DNA from: Sporosarcina sp. FSL K6-2383
Lineage (GTDB): Bacteria > Bacillota > Bacilli > Bacillales_A > Planococcaceae
Direction: 5' to 3'
NCBI RefSeq assembly: GCF_038618305.1
Contig: NZ_CP152017.1
Location: 3,484,501 to 3,548,500 of the forward strand
DNA: 64,000 nucleotides
The translations under genes were made by a program, and so were the position numbers. Below the pieces are notes generated by a model. The model was not told the DNA's origin and searched no databases. It saw only the letters and a list, made by a program, of their open reading frames with translations. This document shows positions 17,503 to 25,780 of the stretch, piece by piece; the stretch's first letter is position 1; each line of letters opens with the position of its first letter.

Positions 17503-19875
17503 TCAATGATCACGGTTCACAATATAATTTAATAAATGCTTCAAAAAAGTAGTATTACGTGGCACTTCTTGCAATACTTCCATTGCACAGCAATAATGCT
17601 CCCACATCGCTTTTCTGGCTTCAGCAATCCCTAAGATAGATACAAATGTCGTATTATTATTTTCAGAATCTTTTCCAACGGGCTTTCCTAATACGTTCTG
17701 ATCTCCTTCAACATCCAACAGATCATCTTTAATCTGAAACGCAATACCGGCATGACGAGCGAAACTTTTCAAAGCTTCCATTTCTGACTCCTTTGCATGC
17801 GCGAGAATGGCAGGCATGACGAGAGAGGCTTCGAATGCAATCCCTGTTTTATAGAAACACATCGTATTCAATTGCTCCAGTGTCAATGGTTTCCCTTTTG
17901 AATCTAAATCCATCGCCTGTCCTCTACACATATCTCCTGTTACTTGTGATGAATATTGAATCAAGTTAAGCACGGTTTTCGAATCGAACTGGTCGAGAGA
18001 TGTTTGTTCTTCAATCGCTTTTTGGGTTAGGTAAAGCCCAGTTAATTCCGCTATAGCAATGTTATACACCTGATGCAATGTCGGACGCCCCCTACGAATG
18101 GACGCATTGTCCTGGGATGGTAAATCATCAAAAATCAGGGATGCTGTATGCATATATTCCAATGATTTCAGAAGTGGCACGATTGCCGACTCCTTTAATC
18201 CATATTCGTTAACCCCCATGACCCAAGTCATGATTGGCCTCAAACGCTTCCCATCGCTTTCTAGACTATAATTTGCAGCTTCAATGATCGGCTCTTCCAT
18301 CAAAGAAACATTCCGAGTTGCGGGGATATTTAATGAGCTGTTAATCCGACTGCGCACGGTTTCAATCATTTCTAAAAAGTCTTCCTGCTCTTGTCGCTCA
18401 TTTTTCAGATTAGTAATCATATGATCCCGAAGCAGTTTATCAAAGAAATCCACATCGTCCGCATTTCGAACCATTTTTTGAACGACATTGCTGAACTTTT
18501 GATTTCCACAATCAAATAACCTCATCACTTCGCTGTATTGTTTAGTGCCCATTCGTTTTTTAAATCGTTTCAGACCATTTATTGCACGATTGAGAATTAC
18601 CTCACAGGCCTTGCTATCTGAGTGATACACATTGTGGATCAAATTGGAGATGACCGTCCAATACAATTCGAAGGGGTTGATCAGATCCAAACGACTATCA
18701 TGATATTTCATATAATAGGTATAGGGTGTTACTCTTCCCTCTTCCATGTCATCAAACATATCTGCAAAATCATCCGCTAGCTGATTGTAAATTCCATATA
18801 AAAATGTTCGGTTGCCAAAGCCTTCATCCTCAGGAGCACTTATGACTGAACGGGTAATTAATCGGGAATAAGAAGATTTTAAAATGACAGGGATATAAAG
18901 CTCTTCATTGGTGTAATTTGCATTGAATAGGTCCTTTACTCGATCCTCTTCCTGAGAATTGAAAAAGACATAGGATTGCTCGAAAAAACTTTTTCTTATC
19001 TCAGGTCTCTGATGGACCTTGATATACTCAAATGCCTCTCGGAGTTCCGAATGAATATATGTGATTAAACCCGTATTTTTCCCAATCCACTCGCCTAATT
19101 CAGGAACAGCCCCTGTAATAAGCGTGGTACGAATTAAATCAGCATATCGTTTTTTCTCCTTTTCAGATAAAACGTTGGCATCAAGAAGATCGTCAATGAA
19201 TGGATAGGTCAAACCATAGCAATACCCTAGCCGAATCGCTTCATCAAGTTTCCGGGAACGTTCTTCAGGAGAAATATCAACAGGCATCTCTTCAAACACA
19301 TGCATGATAACTCCAGCCATAATTTTGATAAGCTTTCGCTTGGCCTCCGCAGCATCCATTCCCTTCGGAACGTTAGAGGACACAGTCTTTAATTTATCCA
19401 GAACCCAGATCATGGCAGACTCAACGCCTTCCTTCTGTGCCTGTCGATACAACCAAGCCATACTAAACGTCCCCGTTGCGTTGGAATGCCTCAGGTGATT
19501 TTTAAGACTATCAACTACACGGCGAACTCTAGTCTGTGTCTCAGGTGAGTCCAAGGCTTTGCCCAAATCACGCATGTAAATATAGGAAATGCTTCGATCC
19601 AGATAATTATCTAGTTTGCCTGTATACTCCAGCCTTTGAATATAATTGTGATATCCATTCAAATCAGATTTGCCCTTTCCACGTGAAAGAAAAGATAATA
19701 ATGAGTTAGAGTGAATATGTTTTTGCTTCCAGGACTGTATATCTTGTATCAGAGTTGGGGCGTAAGTCTTTTGCATAAGTTGTACAGAAAGTGACTTAAA
19801 ATAATGAGCAGCCTTCTGCTCAGCTAACCGATAGCATGCATCGGCATTTTTTTGTAACTTCTCATTCATACTCAT
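17503..19875 (-). CDS. Two-domain class I isoprenoid enzyme (terpene synthase-like plus prenyl diphosphate synthase)
   Basis: A 790-residue protein. The C-terminal 280 residues form a complete short-chain trans-prenyltransferase of IspA type: GKRLRP (about 543), first Asp-rich motif DDLPSQD (584-590), RRGRPTLH (595), GQAMDL (653) and second motif QIKDDLLD (715). The N-terminal 500 residues are all-helical and carry two more acidic motifs, FIDDLLD (227-233) and NQLADDFADMFDD (365-377) followed by GRVTP, consistent with a second, divergent class I isoprenoid fold. The natural reading is that one domain makes an allylic diphosphate and the other cyclises or extends it. Numbering may shift by one with the start; ATG at 19875 has an AGAGG site. 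Monocistronic. Confidence 0.8.
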   Translation of the reverse strand: MSMNEKLQKNADACYRLAEQKAAHYFKSLSVQLMQKTYAPTLIQDIQSWKQKHIHSNSLLSFLSRGKGKSDLNGYHNYIQRLEYTGKLDNYLDRSISYIYMRDLGKALDSPETQTRVRRVVDSLKNHLRHSNATGTFSMAWLYRQAQKEGVESAMIWVLDKLKTVSSNVPKGMDAAEAKRKLIKIMAGVIMHVFEEMPVDISPEERSRKLDEAIRLGYCYGLTYPFIDDLLDANVLSEKEKKRYADLIRTTLITGAVPELGEWIGKNTGLITYIHSELREAFEYIKVHQRPEIRKSFFEQSYVFFNSQEEDRVKDLFNANYTNEELYIPVILKSSYSRLITRSVISAPEDEGFGNRTFLYGIYNQLADDFADMFDDMEEGRVTPYTYYMKYHDSRLDLINPFELYWTVISNLIHNVYHSDSKACEVILNRAINGLKRFKKRMGTKQYSEVMRLFDCGNQKFSNVVQKMVRNADDVDFFDKLLRDHMITNLKNERQEQEDFLEMIETVRSRINSSLNIPATRNVSLMEEPIIEAANYSLESDGKRLRPIMTWVMGVNEYGLKESAIVPLLKSLEYMHTASLIFDDLPSQDNASIRRGRPTLHQVYNIAIAELTGLYLTQKAIEEQTSLDQFDSKTVLNLIQYSSQVTGDMCRGQAMDLDSKGKPLTLEQLNTMCFYKTGIAFEASLVMPAILAHAKESEMEALKSFARHAGIAFQIKDDLLDVEGDQNVLGKPVGKDSENNNTTFVSILGIAEARKAMWEHYCCAMEVLQEVPRNTTFLKHLLNYIVNRDH

Positions 19876-20083
19876 CAATACCTCTTCTTTAATGTTATCA
19901 TCTATATGTATGCCCTATCATCCAAGCCAATGTTAATGATCTAAACACTATCTCAAGCTTTTTTAGAACTAAATTTATACTAACATCTTTATCGCTAGAA
20001 TTCCCTACTTGGGGTGTCACTCAAACCTTATAGATTGAATGAGTGACTGTGCACCAAGTACAAACACTATACAATAAAACAAG

Positions 20084-20133
20084 AAGGGGACTATGGAGAA
20101 AATCAGTGAAAATTGATTTCCTCCATAGTCCCT
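20084..20133 (-). terminator. Terminator of the MFS gene
   Basis: A long stem, AAGGGGACTATGGAG pairing with CTCCATAGTCCCTT and extended inward, with an A-rich loop. Minus-strand T-rich sequence follows, 23 bp past the stop. Confidence 0.8.
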
Positions 20134-20155
20134 TATTTTTGATGCCAATCATTTT

Positions 20156-21382
20156 TTACAGTTTAACAGGTTTCCTCCAAAACAAACCTGTATACAATAG
20201 GAAAATACCGACCATCAAAATAACACCGATATAAACAGACATCATCGTAGGGATTAGATAAGCACCTATGATAATTGTTGAACGAGCGATCAGGTCTGCT
20301 CCACTAAATGAAATGTTGGCAAAGGCCGAATAAGAACCTCGTTTATCTACTGGAATCATATTTGCTTGCTCTGCATTACGTACAGGTGAATAGATGAGTT
20401 CGCCAAGCGTAGCAATTAAATTAAACAGCAACAATATGTACCAAATGTTTGCTGACATGACCGTAATATAACCGATACTATATATAAGAAGACCAATCAG
20501 CAATACTCTTTGCTTGCTGAAACGGTCCGTAAATTTATTGATCATAAACGTAAAGCAGACAACGAGCAGCATGTTTTCGATATTAAGAATACTTAGCATG
20601 CGTACACCTGCTAGTTCAAATCCGCCAATATATACAGATTCAAATGTTTCCGCTAGGCGAACACCAATATAGCTATTTAAAGAAAATTCCGCAGCAAAGA
20701 TAAACATGGAGCCAAGTACGACTTTGACAAATGGACTATCTTGAAAAGCAATTTTATAACTTTGGATGACATCCAACAACACATTCCGATGCTGCTTTTT
20801 AAACCGAATTGTCTGTTCATCAATGAGCCAGACTTTATAGGCAATCGGTAAGCTTATCGAAGTCATTGTTAGGAATGCGAACAACTCAATTTGGTGATGT
20901 ACATACAACAGGCCACCAAGGGCAGCCCCAATCGCCAACGATAAATTCACAAGCCAATAATCAAGCGCATAAATAGCTTTTCGATTATCCGGTGTCGTCG
21001 AATCCATAATAAGAGCATTCATAGCCGGTCGCCCAAGACTACTTGTCACAATATAAAGTACGTAAGCAATTGCAAATAACCAAATAATATTATCTTTAGG
21101 ATATAAGCTTATTGTCATAACCAAAAACATACACGCACTTGCCAATGAAGTGAGGACCAATACTCTTTTACGTGGAAAGCGATCAGATATATAACCACCA
21201 ATCAAATTAACAAAAAAACTGACGATAACTGTAAATAGTAAAAAGATACCCGCCCAAACTTTGCTTATTTCCTGTGCAAAAAATAAGGCCATAAACGGCA
21301 TGACCGCCGATGAGACAGCACGATTTAAAAAAGATGTGACTAGGCGAACTTTAAGATTTTGTGGATAGTCTTTCCAAGTCAT
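20156..21382 (-). CDS. MFS transporter
   Basis: A 408-residue, 12-helix major facilitator. The loop after helix 2 reads GGYISDRFPRKRVL, the A-like motif of drug and sugar exporters; no sugar-specific signature was recognised. The start is ATG at 21382 behind GGGAGG; 29 further in-frame codons upstream are not used because they have no ribosome site and would overlap the divergent promoter. The divergent neighbour is an SgrR-type regulator; in enterobacteria SgrR controls the sugar exporter SetA, so a sugar or sugar-phosphate export role is plausible but unproven. Confidence 0.85.
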   Translation of the reverse strand: MTWKDYPQNLKVRLVTSFLNRAVSSAVMPFMALFFAQEISKVWAGIFLLFTVIVSFFVNLIGGYISDRFPRKRVLVLTSLASACMFLVMTISLYPKDNIIWLFAIAYVLYIVTSSLGRPAMNALIMDSTTPDNRKAIYALDYWLVNLSLAIGAALGGLLYVHHQIELFAFLTMTSISLPIAYKVWLIDEQTIRFKKQHRNVLLDVIQSYKIAFQDSPFVKVVLGSMFIFAAEFSLNSYIGVRLAETFESVYIGGFELAGVRMLSILNIENMLLVVCFTFMINKFTDRFSKQRVLLIGLLIYSIGYITVMSANIWYILLLFNLIATLGELIYSPVRNAEQANMIPVDKRGSYSAFANISFSGADLIARSTIIIGAYLIPTMMSVYIGVILMVGIFLLYTGLFWRKPVKL

Positions 21383-21443
21383 ATGGTAACCTCCCTCTTT
21401 CTTTTGTAGAATCAATGTTAAACTAGACGTACAAAATAAAAAA

Positions 21444-21468
21444 TGGACAATATAAATATATATGTCCA
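21444..21468. promoter_or_regulatory. Inverted repeat in the MFS/SgrR divergent promoter
   Basis: TGGACA and TGTCCA, spaced by 13 A/T bases, lie between the two divergent starts. This is the natural place for the SgrR-like protein to bind and control both genes. Assignment is by position only. Confidence 0.5.
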
Positions 21469-21488
21469 CTTTTCAAAAGGAGCGTATG

Positions 21489-23138
21489 ATGGATACATAC
21501 TTATTAACTTTATGGAAATCGGTTCCATCTGGTAATATCAAACAAAAAGAACTGGCAGAAGTGCTCCATTTAAGTGCTAAACAAACGACACGTTATATAC
21601 AAAAATGGTCTACAGAAGGATGGCTGACATTTACTTCAGGACTTGGTAGGGGCAATGTATCTACTCTTCTGTGGCTAAAAAATGTAGAAGCTATTTTTGA
21701 AGAGCAAGTTACGAGGATAATTATTGAAGAACCCGTTGAACTCAGTAGTAAATATTTAGAATTAGATTGGTCACTCGATAGTAAACAGCGTTTACTAAAT
21801 ACATTTCGTTCGAAATTTGGCTATCTTCAAACCTCCAATGATAAGCTCGTGATCCCAAAAAGGTTCCCATTTCTAACGATGCATCCTCTAAAAGCTGCCG
21901 ATGTCAGTAGTGCGAATATAGTTGCAAATATCTTTAATCGACTCGTTGCTGTCGATGAACAAAGCACTGTCCTACCTGAACTTGCACATAGCTGGGATGT
22001 CACTACATACAAACTTCGATTGTATATAAAAAAAGATATACGATTCCATGATGGATCTATATTGACTGCCGAAGATATAGTCGTTTGTTTGAACAAGCTA
22101 CGCAATCATCCACAGTTTCAAGAGTTGTGGGTACCTATACACCACATCGATGCTCCCGCTCCATTAGTCATCGATATTTATTACCCAGATGGCTGTAGCT
22201 ATTGTTTACATATGCTTGGAACAATGAATGCTAGTATTTATAAAGAAAGTAAGGATGAACTACTGGGAACAGGTTGCTTTTATGTTCAAGATAACCATGA
22301 TTCGAAAACAACTTTAGCCGCTTTTAAAGATTATTTTGGTGAAAGACCTTTAGTAGACCTTGTAGAATTTGTACAAGTACCTGAGGACTTTGAAATTGCG
22401 TATCGATCAACAACACAAATAGAGGACCAGCCCACATTTCAGGTGGAAGGTGATTCTGGCTTCGGCGTCGTCATCATGAATTCATTTCGTAATTCAGCAA
22501 TTCGGCGCAAGGAAATTCGTGACTATGTCCATTACGTTATTGCAAAACATCGTTATACTATTAGCCAAGCCGACGCCCGTCTGCTATCGAACCACCAAGG
22601 ATTCCTGATTGGGCAAAGTAAAACTTACACAATCCCAGAAGTGAAACGTCCAGAGTTTTCCACACCACTTGTTTTGAAAATAGTAAATTATATACAAGAA
22701 ACAACGATGTGGCTAAAAGAAATATTAGAAAAAGAGGGCGTCCCTATTGAATTAAAACAAATTTCCTTCACCGATAATCTCTATGATGATGACCGCAACC
22801 AATCATTCGACCGTTTTATTCATGGTGAAATATTCGAGATGAATAAAAACTTCTCATTTTTCCAGCTTCTTAAAAATGGATACTCGCCATTAGCAGCGAT
22901 TGTTAAAAATGAACCCACACTAAACCGTTATCTAGCTGACTATGCGCATACCCCCTTCGAAGATTGGACAGCCTTAAACCTGAAGGTCGAGAAAGCACTG
23001 CTTGAAAACTCTGTCATGATTCCGTTATATTACGCCAAACGTCAAATTCCATTCTCAGCCGATTTGATGAACATCAATATAAAGCATTTTGGTTATATTG
23101 ATTTTTCTAAGGTATGGGTGAGGCCGACTATTAAGTAA
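21489..23138 (+). CDS. SgrR-family transcriptional regulator with solute-binding domain
   Basis: About 549 residues. An N-terminal winged helix (KQKELAEVLHLSAKQTTRYIQKW) is followed from about residue 100 by a family-5 solute-binding domain (VNIFNRLVAVDE-like pattern, then LPELAHSWDV and IRFHDGSILTAEDIVVCL). This fusion is the SgrR/YbaE architecture, in which the binding domain senses a small molecule inside the cell. AAGGAG at 21477 gives good spacing (6 bases) to the second of two adjacent ATGs, chosen here. Divergent from the MFS gene it probably regulates. Confidence 0.87.
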   Translation: MDTYLLTLWKSVPSGNIKQKELAEVLHLSAKQTTRYIQKWSTEGWLTFTSGLGRGNVSTLLWLKNVEAIFEEQVTRIIIEEPVELSSKYLELDWSLDSKQRLLNTFRSKFGYLQTSNDKLVIPKRFPFLTMHPLKAADVSSANIVANIFNRLVAVDEQSTVLPELAHSWDVTTYKLRLYIKKDIRFHDGSILTAEDIVVCLNKLRNHPQFQELWVPIHHIDAPAPLVIDIYYPDGCSYCLHMLGTMNASIYKESKDELLGTGCFYVQDNHDSKTTLAAFKDYFGERPLVDLVEFVQVPEDFEIAYRSTTQIEDQPTFQVEGDSGFGVVIMNSFRNSAIRRKEIRDYVHYVIAKHRYTISQADARLLSNHQGFLIGQSKTYTIPEVKRPEFSTPLVLKIVNYIQETTMWLKEILEKEGVPIELKQISFTDNLYDDDRNQSFDRFIHGEIFEMNKNFSFFQLLKNGYSPLAAIVKNEPTLNRYLADYAHTPFEDWTALNLKVEKALLENSVMIPLYYAKRQIPFSADLMNINIKHFGYIDFSKVWVRPTIK

Positions 23139-23143
23139 AAAAG

Positions 23144-23165
23144 TACTTAGTTTTAGAACTAAGTA
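23144..23165 (+). terminator. Weak hairpin after the SgrR-like gene
   Basis: TACTTAGTT and AACTAAGTA pair around TTAG immediately after the stop. There is no clear T-run, so it may be only a message-stabilising hairpin. The following 160 bp to the sigma gene show no other feature. Confidence 0.4.
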
Positions 23166-23326
23166 TGTTGACGTAATCCTATCTACAACGCTCCGCGCTA
23201 GTGGATGCCTCCCGTGATAAGCTAGATAGAAAGTCACTGTCAATCTTATCTCTTCGGCTATCCCTGTAAGGCGCCTTCGCTGGAGATTTCATAAAATCAC
23301 TGGTTCAACTCATATAGATATTTTTT

Positions 23327-24190
23327 TCAGTTCAACAAATGTCCTAGCTTATCTGGGTTCCGAACAAAGTATAAATTGCGAATTGAATTTTTCTCGACAT
23401 GCATTAGCACAACAGTGTCGATGCCTTCGTCTGAATAGACAACAAGCCCCGTTTGGCGATTGATATCCCTCATTTCGAGATGCATGCCTCCTGAGTACTG
23501 AGGTAACTTACGCATTAACCCGAAAAGGAACCGCGCGACGAAATCACGGGATTCAATAGGATTGGCGGCGGCGAACGCTTTCCCTCCACCATCAGAGACC
23601 AATACGACATCTTTTGCGAGCATGGCTACAACTGTATCCACGTTTCCCTGTTCAAGAGCCGCTAGGAATCGACGTACCCACTCCTCGCTCTCTGTTTCGG
23701 GATAGACTGACTCATCAGGGCTAATCCCCATCCTTCCTTTCGCACGGCTATTTAGCTTGCGGCAATTCGCTTCGCTTTTGTCAACAAGCTCGGCAATAGC
23801 TACATATTCAAAACCAAGCGCCTCGCGAAGTACGAACACTGCCCTTTCCGTTGGAGACAGCCTTTCAAGCAACACGAGCATAGCATAGGACAACAACTCA
23901 CCTTGAACAACCGATTCAAACAATTCATCATTCGAGGTAAGAAGGGGCTCGGGAAGCCACTGGCCGACATACTGTTCCCGTCGTTTTCGCGCCGACTTGA
24001 ATACATCCCGACAGTGATTAGTGACCATTTTGCACAGATATGCTTTCGGATCAACCAAACTTTCCCGCTCAACGTCATACAACTTTAGGAATACGTCTTG
24101 CACAGCATCTTCCGCATCGTGGACCGATCCTGTCAGTTGGTAGGCAAGCGTAAATAGTAGTCCTTTATATTGCTCATATAACTCTTGCAT
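23327..24190 (-). CDS. ECF41-type sigma factor with SnoaL-like C-terminal extension
   Basis: A 287-residue extracytoplasmic-function sigma factor. Region 2 (EDAVQDVFLKLYD) and region 4 (LSPTERAVFVLREALGFEY) are followed by a SnoaL-like domain from about 165. All three marks described for group ECF41 are present: WLPEP in the linker (78-82), DGGGK (200-204) and NPDKL near the end (278-282). In that group the C-terminal domain takes the place of an anti-sigma factor and tunes activity. The gene lies 31 bp after a flavoprotein gene and shares its promoter, so the sigma factor probably controls its own operon. Signal unknown. Confidence 0.93.
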   Translation of the reverse strand: MQELYEQYKGLLFTLAYQLTGSVHDAEDAVQDVFLKLYDVERESLVDPKAYLCKMVTNHCRDVFKSARKRREQYVGQWLPEPLLTSNDELFESVVQGELLSYAMLVLLERLSPTERAVFVLREALGFEYVAIAELVDKSEANCRKLNSRAKGRMGISPDESVYPETESEEWVRRFLAALEQGNVDTVVAMLAKDVVLVSDGGGKAFAAANPIESRDFVARFLFGLMRKLPQYSGGMHLEMRDINRQTGLVVYSDEGIDTVVLMHVEKNSIRNLYFVRNPDKLGHLLN

Positions 24191-24221
24191 CCTACAACTC
24201 CATTCTTATCCTTCGTTTACG

Positions 24222-25406
24222 TTATTTTAACAGACTTGCTGAATCCCAAGTGAATTTCCTCATTCGCCAACCCAGCTTTCCTGTAAAAATAATATCTAAA
24301 CCGCATTGATGTGTCCATAACATTCCTTGCCCCGGACCTAAAGAAAAGCAAAATAAGTCAATACCCCTCTTATGTGAAGGTGCTGGACGCCCAATAATAT
24401 CCGCCACTAAAATCTTTCCAAGCCTTGCTGCTTGAAAAGTTGCTTCCTTACATGTCTTCCCGTCCAACCGTCCGCTAGCGGGGTCTACGATTCGCGCACA
24501 GTCACCAATACTGTATACACCATCAGCTCCTGGAACCCGATAACTTGCATCTACAATCACGTATCCTTCCGAAGTAATTGGCAACCCGATACTTTGCAAC
24601 ATTGGGTTAGGTAACAATCCTAGCGTCCAGATACATAAGCCAACGGGCATTGTTTCGCCGTTCGGTAAGGTTAGCGTTCCTTCTTTTTCATGCAGTACCT
24701 TGCTCTCATGCAAGACTGTTACTCCGCAAGCACCAAGTGAACGTTCCAATTTGAGTCCTACCTTTTCCGGACCATTTGAGAACAATCTCTTGTTCGCGTT
24801 ACATAATTTTATTCTCACAGCATCCGGGTCAAGTCCTAATTTCGCCGCATCTTTACGAATGAAATAAGCTAGTTCAGCAGATGTCTCGATGCCACTTATG
24901 CCTGCTCCCGCAACGGCAATGGTCATTAATCTTTGACGCTCTTTCGTACTTTTTTCCTGAATGGCTTTCTGTAAATTCACGCGCCATGACTCCCGAATCT
25001 TCTGCGCAGCCTCTAAACTCGCCAACGCTAGCCCTCCCTGATTAGAATCAGGTTGCCGTACAACACTCCCAACCGCCAAGACAAGAATGTCATATTTCAG
25101 CGAACTCTCATTGGTTTCAGCATCCCGGAAAATCAACCTTTTTTCCTTCGATTCGATTTTCGTAACAGTCGCCTGAACGAATTCGACTCCATCAGGAAAC
25201 AGCCTAGTTAAAGGAACAGTGATATCCTCGTCTCCGACCGCGGGCTTAAAAAGCAATACTTTGCGAAAGTGATAGGGGTTCTTGTCTATTAAAATAACTC
25301 GAAGTTTTCGTTTACTTGCTTCACCTTTAAACCTTTTTTGAATCGCTTTAACTGCATTAATGCCCGCATATCCTCCACCTACGACAATGCATGTCAATTC
25401 TTTCAT
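24222..25406 (-). CDS. NDH-2/AIF-like FAD-dependent pyridine nucleotide oxidoreductase
   Basis: A 394-residue flavoprotein. The N-terminal FAD site is VVGGGYAGINAVKAI; the second nucleotide site is AVAGAGISGIETSAELAYF (about 165); the FAD-closing motif is GVYSIGDCARI followed by KTCKEATFQAARLG. It resembles type II NADH dehydrogenases and their relatives. Start ATG at 25406 with AAGGGG 8 bases upstream; a GTG three codons earlier is less well placed. Oxidoreductases are common genomic partners of ECF41 sigma factors, and here the gene is first in the operon behind the ECF41 promoter. Confidence 0.88.
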   Translation of the reverse strand: MKELTCIVVGGGYAGINAVKAIQKRFKGEASKRKLRVILIDKNPYHFRKVLLFKPAVGDEDITVPLTRLFPDGVEFVQATVTKIESKEKRLIFRDAETNESSLKYDILVLAVGSVVRQPDSNQGGLALASLEAAQKIRESWRVNLQKAIQEKSTKERQRLMTIAVAGAGISGIETSAELAYFIRKDAAKLGLDPDAVRIKLCNANKRLFSNGPEKVGLKLERSLGACGVTVLHESKVLHEKEGTLTLPNGETMPVGLCIWTLGLLPNPMLQSIGLPITSEGYVIVDASYRVPGADGVYSIGDCARIVDPASGRLDGKTCKEATFQAARLGKILVADIIGRPAPSHKRGIDLFCFSLGPGQGMLWTHQCGLDIIFTGKLGWRMRKFTWDSASLLK

Positions 25407-25437
25407 TGCAGCCACCCCTTATTTCATTTACAAATAA

Positions 25438-25464
25438 GACGAGTTAAGGCATCATTTTGTGACA
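25438..25464 (-). promoter_or_regulatory. ECF41-type promoter of the oxidoreductase-sigma operon
   Basis: On the minus strand TGTCACA (25464-25458) and CGTC (25441-25438) are separated by exactly 16 bp. This equals the -35/-10 pair reported for ECF41 sigma factors. It lies about 32 bp before the oxidoreductase start. Confidence 0.85.
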
Positions 25465-25547
25465 ACAACGATTTATCGACGACTGCCGATTATTTGTGTT
25501 TGAAAAATTATGCTTCCGCAAAAAACGGAACCAAAATTCCGTGATTC

Positions 25548-25683
25548 TAAAGTCCCGAAATGACGATAACTCTGTTGAATTGATCGATATCTACGAGCAA
25601 ATGATTGATAACTTCTTTAGATTGATCGATAATCACTGGCAATTGATCGATAACCCTAAGCAAATGATCGATGCTTTTTGAAA
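25548..25683 (+). repeat. 21-nt-unit element, long copy
   Basis: After CCCGAAATGACGATAACT come five units of about 21 nt built on GAATTGATCGATA / CAAATGATCGATG, ending with CTTTTTGAAAGC. Read on the plus strand the units spell a seven-residue repeat with core LIDN/MIDN (for example QLIDNPK, QMIDNFF), but with no ribosome site. The flanks are shared with the short copy near 17.3 kb. It occupies the non-coding stretch 25407-25780 together with the promoter and a terminator. Confidence 0.7.
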
Positions 25684-25695
25684 GCATGAAAACTG

Positions 25696-25748
25696 AAAGG
25701 TGCTAGCACTCCAAACAATTTTTCATTGTTTTAAGCGCTAGCACCTTT
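25696..25748 (-). terminator. Terminator of the DUF1835 gene
   Basis: AAAGGTGCTAGC pairs perfectly with GCTAGCACCTTT. A 29-base inner part can fold further (AAACAAT/ATTGTTT). It is 33 bp past the stop of the minus-strand gene. Confidence 0.7.
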
Positions 25749-25780
25749 ACTGTATATTTGTCATACTCATTTATTTTAAA

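Noticed and set aside
23165..23326. Possible mobile-element relic or small gene in the spacer after the SgrR gene
   Set aside because: Some GC-rich short inverted parts but no recognisable ends, repeats or frame.
25496..25681. Protein-coding gene made of LIDN heptads
   Set aside because: No ribosome site near the start, gene-free context, and the second copy at 17.3 kb keeps only two units; kept as a repeat and as a finding.
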